A DNA stretch of 64,000 nucleotides from Aquimarina spongiae (GTDB lineage: Bacteria > Bacteroidota > Bacteroidia > Flavobacteriales > Flavobacteriaceae), in contig NZ_FQYP01000010.1 in assembly GCF_900141785.1 (NCBI RefSeq), forward strand, positions 147,549 through 211,548, written 5' to 3'. A model generated the notes under the pieces. The model ran no database searches. It was not told the origin of the DNA and saw nothing but the letters and a program-made list of their open reading frames with translations. A program made the position numbers and the translations under genes. The stretch's first letter is position 1, and every line of letters starts with the position of its first letter. Shown in pieces: positions 18,456 through 26,757 of this stretch.

Positions 18456-19346
18456 TTATTCTTTAACAATAGTAACCTCTCGTTGCGGGAACGGAATATT
18501 GATATTGTGTTCTCTAAATAAACGATCAATCTCAAAGCGTATTTCACTCTTAGGGATTACTCCCTGAAAACTATCATTGATCGTAAAAATGACTTTAAAA
18601 TTTAGTGAGCTATCTGCAAAATCCGTAAACAACACCAAGGGTTCTGGTTGTTTCAACACATGAGGATTCGACAATGCCGCCTGGATCAATAATTCTTTAA
18701 CTAATTGCGTATCACTTCCGTAGGCCACCCCAACGCTTACTGACTCTCGTGTCAACGCTCCATTTTGAGTCCAGTTGTACAATGAAGAGGTCATGTATTT
18801 ATGATTAGGAATAATGAGCACCTTGTTATCTATGGTAACCGCTCTAGTTGTTCTGAGTTTGATCTCTACTACTCTACCTACTTTATCCTCCAGTTCTATG
18901 ATATCCCCAACATGAACGGTTTTGTCAACAAAAATGAATATCCCGGAGAGAATATCCTGAATAAAAGTTTGCAAAGCCAGACCCACTCCAACCAATAGTG
19001 CTGCCGAAGCTGCAAAAATGGCGGTGATATTAAAACCTATGGCGTCCAGTGTACCAAAAATAACGACGATATAAATGAAATACTTTAAAAACGAAAAAAC
19101 GGATTCAAATTTCAGCTTATCGTCACTATTCAATTTCCGTGTCAGGAATCTTTTAAATACCCTTAAAAAGAAGGAAGTAATCAACAATACAAAAATCACA
19201 AATAGCAGCAAACCTACCGTAAGCACCAAGGGATGATCATCGGGACCAAAATGAAATATTTCGTAGCCCAGAAATTCTTTTATCGCACCCCAAACATCTT
19301 CCTGGATTACTTCTTTTACCTGTTCTGTGATTTCTTCTTGTATCAT
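18456..19346 (-). CDS. MscS-type small-conductance mechanosensitive channel
   Basis: The 296-residue protein has an N-terminal helix, membrane helices near 38-62 and 82-105 and the pore helix around FAASAALLVGVGLALQTFIQ (Gly/Ala-packed MscS TM3), followed by the beta domain GDIIELEDKVGRVVEIKLRTTR and IPNHKYM. It releases solutes on hypo-osmotic shock through the inner membrane. Length fits the short MscS class. It starts 4 bases after the ABC permease gene, so it is co-transcribed with it. Confidence 0.92.
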   Translation of the reverse strand: MIQEEITEQVKEVIQEDVWGAIKEFLGYEIFHFGPDDHPLVLTVGLLLFVIFVLLITSFFLRVFKRFLTRKLNSDDKLKFESVFSFLKYFIYIVVIFGTLDAIGFNITAIFAASAALLVGVGLALQTFIQDILSGIFIFVDKTVHVGDIIELEDKVGRVVEIKLRTTRAVTIDNKVLIIPNHKYMTSSLYNWTQNGALTRESVSVGVAYGSDTQLVKELLIQAALSNPHVLKQPEPLVLFTDFADSSLNFKVIFTINDSFQGVIPKSEIRFEIDRLFREHNINIPFPQREVTIVKE

Positions 19347-19350
19347 TGCA

Positions 19351-20652
19351 CTAATACTTTAACCATTTGTACAACTCTTTATAACTAGGCTTCTTCCCAT
19401 ACATCAAGATACCTACGCGGTATATTTTTCCGGCCAGCCATACCATAAATATAATACTTCCGAATAACAGAAGGATAGAAATCAATACTTCCCACCAATT
19501 TACTCCAAAAGGAATGCGCATTAGCATTACGATGGGAGAAGTTAATGGAATCATGGAAAAGACAGTAGAGACCGTACCATGTGGATTTTCTACAACCGAA
19601 AAGAACCCTACATAAATCCCCAGCATCAATGGCAAAATAATAGGCAGCATGAATTGTTGAGAATCTGTTTCGCTATCTACTGCAGCGCCAATAGCAGCAT
19701 AGATAGAACTATATAAGAAATAGCCTCCTACAAAGTATACAAAAAAGGCCATTACCAAAGTACCTAACGGGAGTTTCAATATATCCTGAAGTAACAATTG
19801 TATTTCTTCTTGATGATCTTCTTGTAGTGCTATAGAAGGATCTATACCTGTGGGAGTTTGTGCTTCTATTCCAAAAACCGAGGTAGCGATAAATAATAAA
19901 ACGCTTCCTAAAAGCACCCATATTAAAAACTGAAGGATTCCTGCAAAAGATGTTCCCAGGATTTTACCCATCATTAATTGTAATGGTTTTACCGATGAAA
20001 TAATAATCTCAATAATTCGATTTGCTTTCTCTTCGATTACCGATCGCATCACCATGTTACCATAAATAATGATAAACATCATTAAAAAATACCCTGCAGC
20101 ACCTCCAAAAAACATCTTCACATAATTTGTCATTTTTGATGTCTTTTCTCCAGAAAAATTTTCGATCAAAATATTAACCCTTGCTCTCGAATTTTCGATC
20201 ACATTGAGATCCAACCCCTTTTCTTCAAAATTTTGGTTGGTAAGCTTTGAAGCGATAATATCTTCAATCCCATTGAGGATGGAAATATTTGGAGCATCAT
20301 CCGCATAGAACTGAACAGAAGAAGCAAGCTCTTTGTTTGTTCCTTTCTTCGGAATATAAAGTAATCCATAAAGCTTTTTGATGACTACCGAATCTTTGGC
20401 GTCGTTCAAACTAAGATCACTATAGTTTATGTAGGTTACGTTATCCGAATTTTTAAAATCGGAAGTAAACATTCCCGTTTCATCAAAAAAGGCGATTTGT
20501 CGAACTTCTTCATTATTAAGCGTAGCTAACCATGTTATCAAAGCAATCATCCCCACAAAGATGAGAGGGCTTAAGAAAGTCATAACCACAAAAGTTCTGT
20601 TACGAACACGAGCAATAAATTCTCTTTGAATTATTAATTTGAGATTATTCAT
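19351..20652 (-). CDS. ABC-2 type transporter permease (NatB-like)
   Basis: The 433-residue product has an N-terminal membrane helix (about 19-42), a large extracytoplasmic domain (about 43-175) and a C-terminal bundle of five or six helices, the layout of NatB-type ABC exporters. The sequence VIEEKANRIIEIIISSVKPLQLM is the conserved coupling helix of this group. The substrate is unknown; NatAB in Bacillus extrudes sodium. It overlaps the ATPase gene by 8 bases. Confidence 0.9.
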   Translation of the reverse strand: MNNLKLIIQREFIARVRNRTFVVMTFLSPLIFVGMIALITWLATLNNEEVRQIAFFDETGMFTSDFKNSDNVTYINYSDLSLNDAKDSVVIKKLYGLLYIPKKGTNKELASSVQFYADDAPNISILNGIEDIIASKLTNQNFEEKGLDLNVIENSRARVNILIENFSGEKTSKMTNYVKMFFGGAAGYFLMMFIIIYGNMVMRSVIEEKANRIIEIIISSVKPLQLMMGKILGTSFAGILQFLIWVLLGSVLLFIATSVFGIEAQTPTGIDPSIALQEDHQEEIQLLLQDILKLPLGTLVMAFFVYFVGGYFLYSSIYAAIGAAVDSETDSQQFMLPIILPLMLGIYVGFFSVVENPHGTVSTVFSMIPLTSPIVMLMRIPFGVNWWEVLISILLLFGSIIFMVWLAGKIYRVGILMYGKKPSYKELYKWLKY

Positions 20653-21574
20653 TTTCTGAGATGGTTTTAATAAAAATTTCGTTTACACTTGGGATCACTT
20701 CGTTAAACCGAAGAATTTGTGCTTTAGTGGACAGATATCCCAATAAATCATTTGAAGATGTGCTCTGATCCAAAGTGATTTTCAACTTTAGTTGTTCTTC
20801 TATGGTCTTAAAATCGGCTGGAACTACCTGGAATTTTTCTTTAAGTTCATCATACAATCCATTTTCACTTTCTGCGAGTAACCCAACCTCAAAAGTATTG
20901 GATTTGTATTTTCTTTTGATATCCGAAACTTCGCCTTCCAAAATTTTCTTGGACTTGTTGATCAATGCAATATGATCACATAGTTCTTCTACGCTTTCCA
21001 TGCGGTGGGTAGAAAATATAACTGTAGCGCCTTCCTCTCGCAATTGTAGAATTTCATCCTTAATTACATTGGCGTTGATAGGATCGAAGCCACTAAAGGG
21101 TTCATCAAAAATTAACAGCTTCGGTCGATGTAGTACTGTTACTATAAATTGTACTTTTTGTGCCATTCCTTTGGAAAGCTCTTGTATCTTTTTGTCCCAC
21201 CAGTGTGAAATTTCAAACTTATCAAACCAATATTTTAGTCGATCTTTTGCTTCTTTTTTGCTTAATCCTTTAAGTTGGGCCAGATACAAGGCTTGTTCTC
21301 CTACTTTCATCGATTTATACAAACCACGTTCTTCGGGAAGATATCCTATATCCTGAATATGTTCTTTTTTTAAAGGTTCGTTATCCAAAAACACCTTTCC
21401 TTCATCTGGAAGTGTAATCTGATTAATAATACGAATCAATGTAGTTTTACCAGCTCCATTGGGACCTAATAGCCCAAAAATACTCCCTTTTGGTACTGCT
21501 ATAGAAACATTATCCAGTGCCGTAAAGCTACCGAATCGTTTGGATGCTCCTTGTACCTCTAAAAGATTAGTCAT
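20645..21574 (-). CDS. ABC transporter ATP-binding protein (NatA-like)
   Basis: A 309-residue ATPase with Walker A GPNGAGKTT, signature LSKGMAQKV (a variant of LSGGQ), Walker B LLIFDEPFSGFDP and the switch histidine in IFSTHRMES. The C-terminal extension of about 80 residues (after 225) is typical for exporter ATPases of this group and carries DUF4162-like sequence. First gene of the operon ATPase, permease, MscS channel, DUF6268 protein, NtrC-type regulator. Confidence 0.93.
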   Translation of the reverse strand: MTNLLEVQGASKRFGSFTALDNVSIAVPKGSIFGLLGPNGAGKTTLIRIINQITLPDEGKVFLDNEPLKKEHIQDIGYLPEERGLYKSMKVGEQALYLAQLKGLSKKEAKDRLKYWFDKFEISHWWDKKIQELSKGMAQKVQFIVTVLHRPKLLIFDEPFSGFDPINANVIKDEILQLREEGATVIFSTHRMESVEELCDHIALINKSKKILEGEVSDIKRKYKSNTFEVGLLAESENGLYDELKEKFQVVPADFKTIEEQLKLKITLDQSTSSNDLLGYLSTKAQILRFNEVIPSVNEIFIKTISENE

Positions 21575-21664
21575 AAAGTGTAAAAATATAATTGTGGTTG
21601 TTATCAGCTCCGCATGATACGAAAACTAAAAAACTTATGCTAATATATGCCTATTAAAACAAAA

Positions 21665-21694
21665 CCCACCCTAAATACAAGTATTAAGGATGGG
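21665..21694 (-). terminator. probable terminator of grpE-dnaJ
   Basis: On the minus strand a CCCATCCTT...AGGGTGGG stem with two mismatches is followed by TTTTGTTTT. It lies about 130 bases beyond the dnaJ stop. Confidence 0.5.
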
Positions 21695-21822
21695 AAAAAA
21701 ATTGCTATGAAAAAGAAAAATTATCACTAAATGCGCTAGTGATGTTTCAAATATACGAATTTTTCTTAATCAAAAGTTAATATCAAACAAATGATTCTTT
21801 CAACGATAATCAACTGATTTTG

Positions 21823-22935
21823 TTAAGAAAACATATCTTTCACTTTCTCGAAAAATGATTTCTCTCCACTATCAGGATTTGGCTTGAAGTGATCATCTTT
21901 GGCCATTCTTTCAAAAAACTCTCTTTGTTCTTTGTTTAGGGTTTTTGGAGTCCATACATTAACATGTACCAGCAAATCTCCTTTACCATATCCATTAAGG
22001 CTCGGGATCCCCTTACCTCTTAGTCTCAAGATTTTTCCACTTTGCACTCCTTCTTCTATTTTGATACGCACCTTACCAGATACTGTGTCTATTTCTCTTG
22101 AAGTACCCAGTGCTGCTTCAGAAAAGCTTACATACAAATCATAGTGTAGATTGTTCCCTTCTCTTTGCAATTCTGGATGATCTTGCTCCTCGATAGCTAC
22201 CAAAAGATCTCCTGCAATACCGTTACCAGGTGCTTCGTTTCCTTTTCCTGCAACTTTCAACTGCATTCCATCTTCAACTCCTGGTGGTATTTTAATACTT
22301 ACGGTTTCTTCTGTAACTTTTAATCCTTGAGCATCTGCATCTACTGGTTTATGATCAATGATTTGCCCGGCACCTCCACATGTAGAACATGCGGTAGCAG
22401 TTTGCATTCTACCCAAAATGGTGTTGGTAATACGTGTTACCTGTCCAGTACCATTACAGGTCCCACAAGTCTTGTAGGTAGTTCCTGGCGCCTGAATTTT
22501 ACGTTTTACCTTTATCTTTTTCTCAACTCCATTAGCAATCTCTTCCAGTGTAAGCCTTACTCGGATTCGAAGATTGCTTCCTTTTACTCGACGTTGTCTT
22601 CCGCCGCCGCCAAAGCCACCGAAACCGCCAAAGCCACCTCCAAAAATATCTCCGAACTGGCTAAAGATGTCATCCATGTTCATTCCGCCTCCGCCTCCGA
22701 AGCCACCGCCACCTTCAAAAGCCTGATGCCCAAATTGGTCATATCTGGCTCTTTTATCAGCATCACTTAAAATTTCATAGGCTTCTGCAGCTTTCTTGAA
22801 TTTCTCCTCGGCTGTTTTATCACCAGGGTTTTTATCGGGATGAAACTCAATAGCTTTTTTGCGATATGCCTTTTTTATTTCGGCATCGCTAGCATTTTTG
22901 CTAACACCTAGTATGTCATAAAAATCTTCCTTCAT
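21823..22935 (-). CDS. dnaJ: chaperone DnaJ (Hsp40)
   Basis: Co-chaperone that stimulates DnaK ATPase. The J domain (1-70) has the essential HPD at EFHPDKNPG. A Gly/Phe-rich linker (about 75-115) follows. The zinc region (about 155-200) contains only two CxxCxGxG-type motifs, CGTCNGTG and CSTCGGAG, instead of the four of E. coli DnaJ. Two C-terminal client-binding domains follow (IPPGVEDGMQLKV, GDLLVAIEE). The two-motif form is, as I recall, usual for Flavobacteriaceae, so it is not damage. The gene begins 7 bases after grpE. Confidence 0.95.
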   Translation of the reverse strand: MKEDFYDILGVSKNASDAEIKKAYRKKAIEFHPDKNPGDKTAEEKFKKAAEAYEILSDADKRARYDQFGHQAFEGGGGFGGGGGMNMDDIFSQFGDIFGGGFGGFGGFGGGGRQRRVKGSNLRIRVRLTLEEIANGVEKKIKVKRKIQAPGTTYKTCGTCNGTGQVTRITNTILGRMQTATACSTCGGAGQIIDHKPVDADAQGLKVTEETVSIKIPPGVEDGMQLKVAGKGNEAPGNGIAGDLLVAIEEQDHPELQREGNNLHYDLYVSFSEAALGTSREIDTVSGKVRIKIEEGVQSGKILRLRGKGIPSLNGYGKGDLLVHVNVWTPKTLNKEQREFFERMAKDDHFKPNPDSGEKSFFEKVKDMFS

Positions 22936-22942
22936 ACCTTAA

Positions 22943-23488
22943 TTATTGTCCGGTTACTACTTTTGGGAAACGAATTACTTTCTCTCCCAGTTTATAACCC
23001 TTTTCGATCACATCTACAATCTTACCTTTCAAATCTTCACTCGGAGCAGGAATCTGAGTAATTGCTTCGTGGTCATCTGCATTAAAAGCATCTCCCGCAT
23101 TTACTTCAATCTGTTCAAGACCTTTTCCTTTTAGAGTTTCCTTAAGTTTGTTATGGATTAACTCCACTCCTTTGATCAACTCCTTATCTTCTGATTTTTC
23201 AATTTCCTTTAAAGCTCTGTCAAAATCATCCAAAACAGGTAACATAGAAACCATTACATCCTGACTTGCTGTCTTAAAAAGTTCTAATCGTTCTTTTGAC
23301 GTACGTTTCTTATAATTTTCAAACTCTGCAAAAAGTCTTAAAAACTTATCTTTTTCTTTATCTAGTTCTTCCTGCAATTTCACCTCAACATCTACCTCTT
23401 CAGTGGTTTGCTCTTCTGTATCTTGCGTATCAAGTATCTCTTCTACCTGATCTTTTACCTCTTCTGTATTTTTATTTTTATCACTCAT
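22943..23488 (-). CDS. grpE: nucleotide exchange factor GrpE
   Basis: GrpE opens the DnaK nucleotide-binding domain. The 181-residue product has an acidic disordered N-terminus (about 1-40), a long coiled coil (about 35-95, LQEELDKEKDKFLRLFAEFE), and the C-terminal beta-wing with the family signature around HEAITQIPAPSE and VIEKGYKLGEKVIRFPKVVV-like sequence. It is co-transcribed with dnaJ. A -7 box and a tandem octamer lie upstream. Confidence 0.95.
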   Translation of the reverse strand: MSDKNKNTEEVKDQVEEILDTQDTEEQTTEEVDVEVKLQEELDKEKDKFLRLFAEFENYKKRTSKERLELFKTASQDVMVSMLPVLDDFDRALKEIEKSEDKELIKGVELIHNKLKETLKGKGLEQIEVNAGDAFNADDHEAITQIPAPSEDLKGKIVDVIEKGYKLGEKVIRFPKVVTGQ

Positions 23489-23528
23489 TGTAACAAGTAC
23501 CTAATTATAAGTTTTCAATTTGAAGTAG

Positions 23529-23567
23529 CAAAAGTACTGCCATTTTTGAATTAATGTCATAATGTCA
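23529..23567 (-). promoter_or_regulatory. grpE-dnaJ promoter with tandem octamer TAATGTCA x2
   Basis: The minus strand reads TACTTTTG at 23536-23529, an exact TAnnTTTG -7 box. On the plus strand TAATGTCA occurs twice in tandem at 23552-23559 and 23560-23567; the first copy lies exactly where the -33 box should be (19-base spacing). A regulator or alternative sigma factor could read the repeat. Confidence 0.5.
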
Positions 23568-23615
23568 CAGGAATATTTTAGTATATATTTAAGAAGTATA
23601 TGTTAAGAAAAAAAA

Positions 23616-23623
23616 TAATTTTG
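23616..23623 (+). promoter_or_regulatory. -7 box upstream of the YceI gene
   Basis: TAATTTTG matches TAnnTTTG and gives a leader of about 25 nt. No clear -33 box. Confidence 0.45.
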
Positions 23624-23652
23624 AAAACGTTTTAACTATTTAAGAATTATCT

Positions 23653-24327
23653 ATGAAAACTAAACTAATTAACTTATTAGCAGTACTGGCGATTATATTT
23701 TCGGCTTCTTCTTGCAAAGGAGAAAAGCAAAACGAAACTGAGACTTCTGATGCTGAAGAGGTAAGAGAAGCACCTGCAACGGCATTAACCTATTCAGTAA
23801 ACACAGTGTCGAGTGTAATAGAATGGACTGGAAAAAAACCTGCCGGATTACATACTGGAACCATCAAATTATCGGGTGGAGAAGTAACTACTGAAACTGG
23901 AAAAATACAAAGTGGATCTTTTGTAATCGATATGAACACAATTACAGTTACAGACCTTGAAGGTGATGAAAAAGCTGGGTTAGAAGGACATTTAAAAGGA
24001 GAAGGTGAAGGAAAAGAAGATCACTTTTTTAATGTAGCTCAATTCCCAAAAGCTACTTTTGAAGTTACTGGAGTTACGGAAGAAGCAGGAAAAACAATGC
24101 TTTCTGGTAACTTAACCATCAAAGGAATCAGCAAAAACATTTCGGTTCCTGTATCAAGTAAAGTAGATCCAAACGGAGTATCAATGACTAGTGAGGTTTT
24201 TACTATTAATCGTACGGATTGGGGAGTTAATTACGGTTCGAAATCTATTTTTGAAAATTTAGGTGACAAATTTATCAATGATGATATCGAGCTTAAAATT
24301 AGCATTCAGGCCAACCCTACTTCGTAA
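23653..24327 (+). CDS. YceI-family lipoprotein
   Basis: A lipoprotein signal (ALAIIFSASSCKGE, lipobox Cys near 21) and an acidic linker lead into a YceI domain (about 45-220): SVIEWTGKKPAGLHTGTIKL and FPKATFEVTGV are its conserved strands. YceI proteins are lipocalin-like and bind isoprenoid-type lipids. Expected in the periplasm on a lipid anchor. A strong terminator follows. Confidence 0.9.
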   Translation: MKTKLINLLAVLAIIFSASSCKGEKQNETETSDAEEVREAPATALTYSVNTVSSVIEWTGKKPAGLHTGTIKLSGGEVTTETGKIQSGSFVIDMNTITVTDLEGDEKAGLEGHLKGEGEGKEDHFFNVAQFPKATFEVTGVTEEAGKTMLSGNLTIKGISKNISVPVSSKVDPNGVSMTSEVFTINRTDWGVNYGSKSIFENLGDKFINDDIELKISIQANPTS

Positions 24328-24356
24328 AGAATAAGGTATACAAGAAATAATATAAG

Positions 24357-24382
24357 GCCGATGTTTAACATCGGCTTTTTTA
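24357..24382. terminator. bidirectional terminator between YceI and TIGR01777 genes
   Basis: GCCGATG-5-CATCGGC followed by six T on the plus strand. It lies between convergent genes. Confidence 0.8.
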
Positions 24383-24383
24383 T

Positions 24384-25289
24384 TTATGGAATTAACGCAT
24401 TAACCGCAGAAGTGATATTATCGTATTCGAACTCAAACCCCGTTTTTGCAATTTTGTCACTACAAACTCTCTGACTCGAAAAAAGAAGTACGTGCATTTC
24501 TCCCAACACCAGTTTCATAGTAAGCCTGGGAACGCCTGGCAATACAATATTTTTATTTAACTTATTGGCAACAGTATCTGTCAATTTCTTATTAGAGACA
24601 GGATTCGGTGCTACCGCATTATATACTCCAGTCAGTTCTTCTTTCAAAACATGCACAAACATATTGGCCAGGTCTGATACATGGATCCAGCTTTGCCATT
24701 GTTTACCACTACCAAATACGGCCCCTACCCCATATTGAATAGGTTTCTTGATTTTTGGAAAAGCCCCGCCTTTATCAGACAGTACCAAACCAATTCTCAA
24801 CAAACTCACTTCTATACCCAAATCCTTAAACTGGAGTACAGCATCTTCCCATTTCTTAACTACCTCCCCTAGAAATCCAGTATCCTCTTCAGGAGAATTT
24901 TCCATATAATAATTTTGAAATGAATCGGGATAGATTCCAATAGCACTGGCAGAAATAATATGCCGAACGGTATGCGAAATATTTTTCAAGGAAGTTATCA
25001 ATAGGTCCGCCGATTTGGTTCTACTATCTAAGATTTCTTGCTTGTAAGAAGAAGTCCAGCGTTTGGCAACTGTTGCTCCCACCAAATTAATGATCACCTC
25101 AACATCTTTGAAACAGTTAGTATCTATTTCATTTTGTTCCAAATTCCAGTAAAAACCCTGATAAGATTCATTTTTACTAATCTTACTTTTGTTCGTAGTA
25201 AGGTAATTCACATCAATCTTTGATTGATGACATAGCTTTACGATCTCTTGGCCGATCAAACCTGTAGCTCCTGTAATTAGAACCCTCAT
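24384..25289 (-). CDS. TIGR01777-family NAD(P)-dependent epimerase/SDR protein
   Basis: The 301-residue protein is an extended SDR. The N-terminal Rossmann motif is GATGLIGQEIV (7-17). INLVGATVAKRWTSSYKQEI, SASAIGIYP and the C-terminal DUF1731-like part ending near SQRVCSDKIAKTGFEF identify the TIGR01777 (YfcH-like) group. The active-site Tyr-Lys of classical SDRs is not obvious, as is common in this family, and the reaction is unknown. Cytosolic. Confidence 0.88.
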   Translation of the reverse strand: MRVLITGATGLIGQEIVKLCHQSKIDVNYLTTNKSKISKNESYQGFYWNLEQNEIDTNCFKDVEVIINLVGATVAKRWTSSYKQEILDSRTKSADLLITSLKNISHTVRHIISASAIGIYPDSFQNYYMENSPEEDTGFLGEVVKKWEDAVLQFKDLGIEVSLLRIGLVLSDKGGAFPKIKKPIQYGVGAVFGSGKQWQSWIHVSDLANMFVHVLKEELTGVYNAVAPNPVSNKKLTDTVANKLNKNIVLPGVPRLTMKLVLGEMHVLLFSSQRVCSDKIAKTGFEFEYDNITSAVNALIP

Positions 25290-25388
25290 GGTGATACATT
25301 TTGCTGCAAAATACTATCGTCAGGGTATAAAACCTATATCTTTATTATAGGTTTAACAATCGTTCAGAAGGGAAAACAGAACTGGACA

Positions 25389-26075
25389 TCAAAGTTTGCT
25401 TGCTCTCAACATTTCCCTTTTACCGGGTGGTCCGGGAAGGCGTTCTACAGTAAAACCAACCTCCTGCATTGCTCTTCTTACACTTCCCTTTGCAGCATAA
25501 GTCACCAAAACACCATTATCTTTTAAGGCCCTAAACATTTTCGTAAAAATTGAAACTGTCCATAGCTCAGGTTGCACCCTGGCACCAAAAGCATCAAAAT
25601 AAATCAGATCAAAGCAGTTTTCATCTTTTATTTCAGAGAAAAACTGTTTGCGTTTGGTACACTTAAAATCATTAGAGATTTCGGTTTCAGTTTCCCAAGG
25701 TGACGTATGCAATTCATCAAAAGTAGCTTTTTGATCAGTAACCTGAAGGGCTTCTACATAGTTCATCACATTGGCTTCTTCAATAGTAACCGGGTAGGCC
25801 TCTACCCCGACATAATTCACTTTCTGTTTATTTTTTAAGGACTCCAAAAATGTGATAAATGCGTTTAAGCCCGTTCCAAATCCTATTTCCAAAATATGCA
25901 ACTCCTCAAAAGCGTGTAATTGAAGAATGTGATGAAAACCCTGTTTTATAAACACGTGCTGCGCTTCATTAATCGCACCATGTTTAGAGTGATACTGTTC
26001 ATTCCACCCTGGGAGATGAATAGTTTTGGACCCATCGCCGGTGGTAATAATTTCTCGCTTTTGCTCTTGTTGCAT
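25389..26075 (-). CDS. mnmD: tRNA (mnm5s2U34) methyltransferase MnmD
   Basis: The 228-residue protein has the SAM-binding motif LEIGFGTGLNAF (61-72) and LIYFDAFGARVQPELWT, the block shared with the N-terminal domain of E. coli MnmC. It lacks the FAD oxidase half, so it corresponds to stand-alone MnmD, which methylates nm5U34 of tRNAs in translation. It overlaps the upstream DUF4920 gene by one base (TAATG), implying coupling. Confidence 0.88.
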   Translation of the reverse strand: MQQEQKREIITTGDGSKTIHLPGWNEQYHSKHGAINEAQHVFIKQGFHHILQLHAFEELHILEIGFGTGLNAFITFLESLKNKQKVNYVGVEAYPVTIEEANVMNYVEALQVTDQKATFDELHTSPWETETEISNDFKCTKRKQFFSEIKDENCFDLIYFDAFGARVQPELWTVSIFTKMFRALKDNGVLVTYAAKGSVRRAMQEVGFTVERLPGPPGKREMLRASKL

Positions 26076-26578
26076 TAGTTCTTAATTAAAACTCCATCTG
26101 CTACAAAAGAATAGGTCTTTTTTGGTTTGGTAATCGCAGCAATTTCCTCCTCACTTTTTCCGGCATCGCTTGCATAATGACGTTGATCTTCTACAGACAT
26201 TTCTGTCACGAATGCTTTGCCCTGAACAATTACAGTGTCATTTTCTATATCCTTAGGCACAAAAAAACCGTAATCCTTAAACTTTACCATAGTTTCCTCA
26301 TCCTTATTGATCGCCAGTTTCATCCAACATCCTTTGGCTTTACAAACATTATTTACTGTACTGGTAAAAGCGATGTCTAAGGTATCTCCCACATTCATTT
26401 CTTGATATTTTTCTGCTAAGGCTCCTTGATAAAAAATCTGATCTTTCACGATCTTGCCACCATAAGATGAATAATTTTCTATAGTCGTTTCCTGAAAAGC
26501 AAAAGAGTCCTTTTGATTGTTTGTACAACTAATCATAATTAGTAGTGATACCGTTAAAAAAAGCTGGATTTTATTCAT
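26075..26578 (-). CDS. DUF4920 lipoprotein
   Basis: A lipoprotein signal (FLTVSLLIMISC, Cys 18 with this start) precedes a DUF4920 domain with AKGCWMKLAI, KDYGFFVPKDI and VKGKAFV-type strands. Function unknown; periplasmic, lipid-anchored. The frame is open from 26599, but the -7 box at 26606-26613 would put the transcript start at about that ATG, leaving no leader. The second ATG at 26578 gives about 20 nt of leader and a normal signal peptide. Confidence 0.82.
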   Translation of the reverse strand: MNKIQLFLTVSLLIMISCTNNQKDSFAFQETTIENYSSYGGKIVKDQIFYQGALAEKYQEMNVGDTLDIAFTSTVNNVCKAKGCWMKLAINKDEETMVKFKDYGFFVPKDIENDTVIVQGKAFVTEMSVEDQRHYASDAGKSEEEIAAITKPKKTYSFVADGVLIKN

Positions 26579-26605
26579 TATTTTATAATTATTTGTCATC
26601 AGTTA

Positions 26606-26613
26606 CAAAATTA
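26606..26613 (-). promoter_or_regulatory. -7 box of the DUF4920-mnmD unit
   Basis: TAATTTTG on the minus strand, an exact TAnnTTTG match. It decides between two possible starts of the DUF4920 gene. Confidence 0.45.
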
Positions 26614-26757
26614 CGCATTTTGAGAATTCTTATTTTAGGAGAAAAGGGTATTTTTGCGTACTTTATAGGTTCATGTTAGTTATTATCTAAATATTAGACT
26701 GAATATAAGATATTTCGAGCTTGAATATATTGGTTTGATCACTAAAAAACGAATAGA

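Noticed and set aside
22327..22770. 147-residue plus-strand frame opposite dnaJ
   Set aside because: A shadow of the Gly-rich coding region; its composition follows the dnaJ codons.
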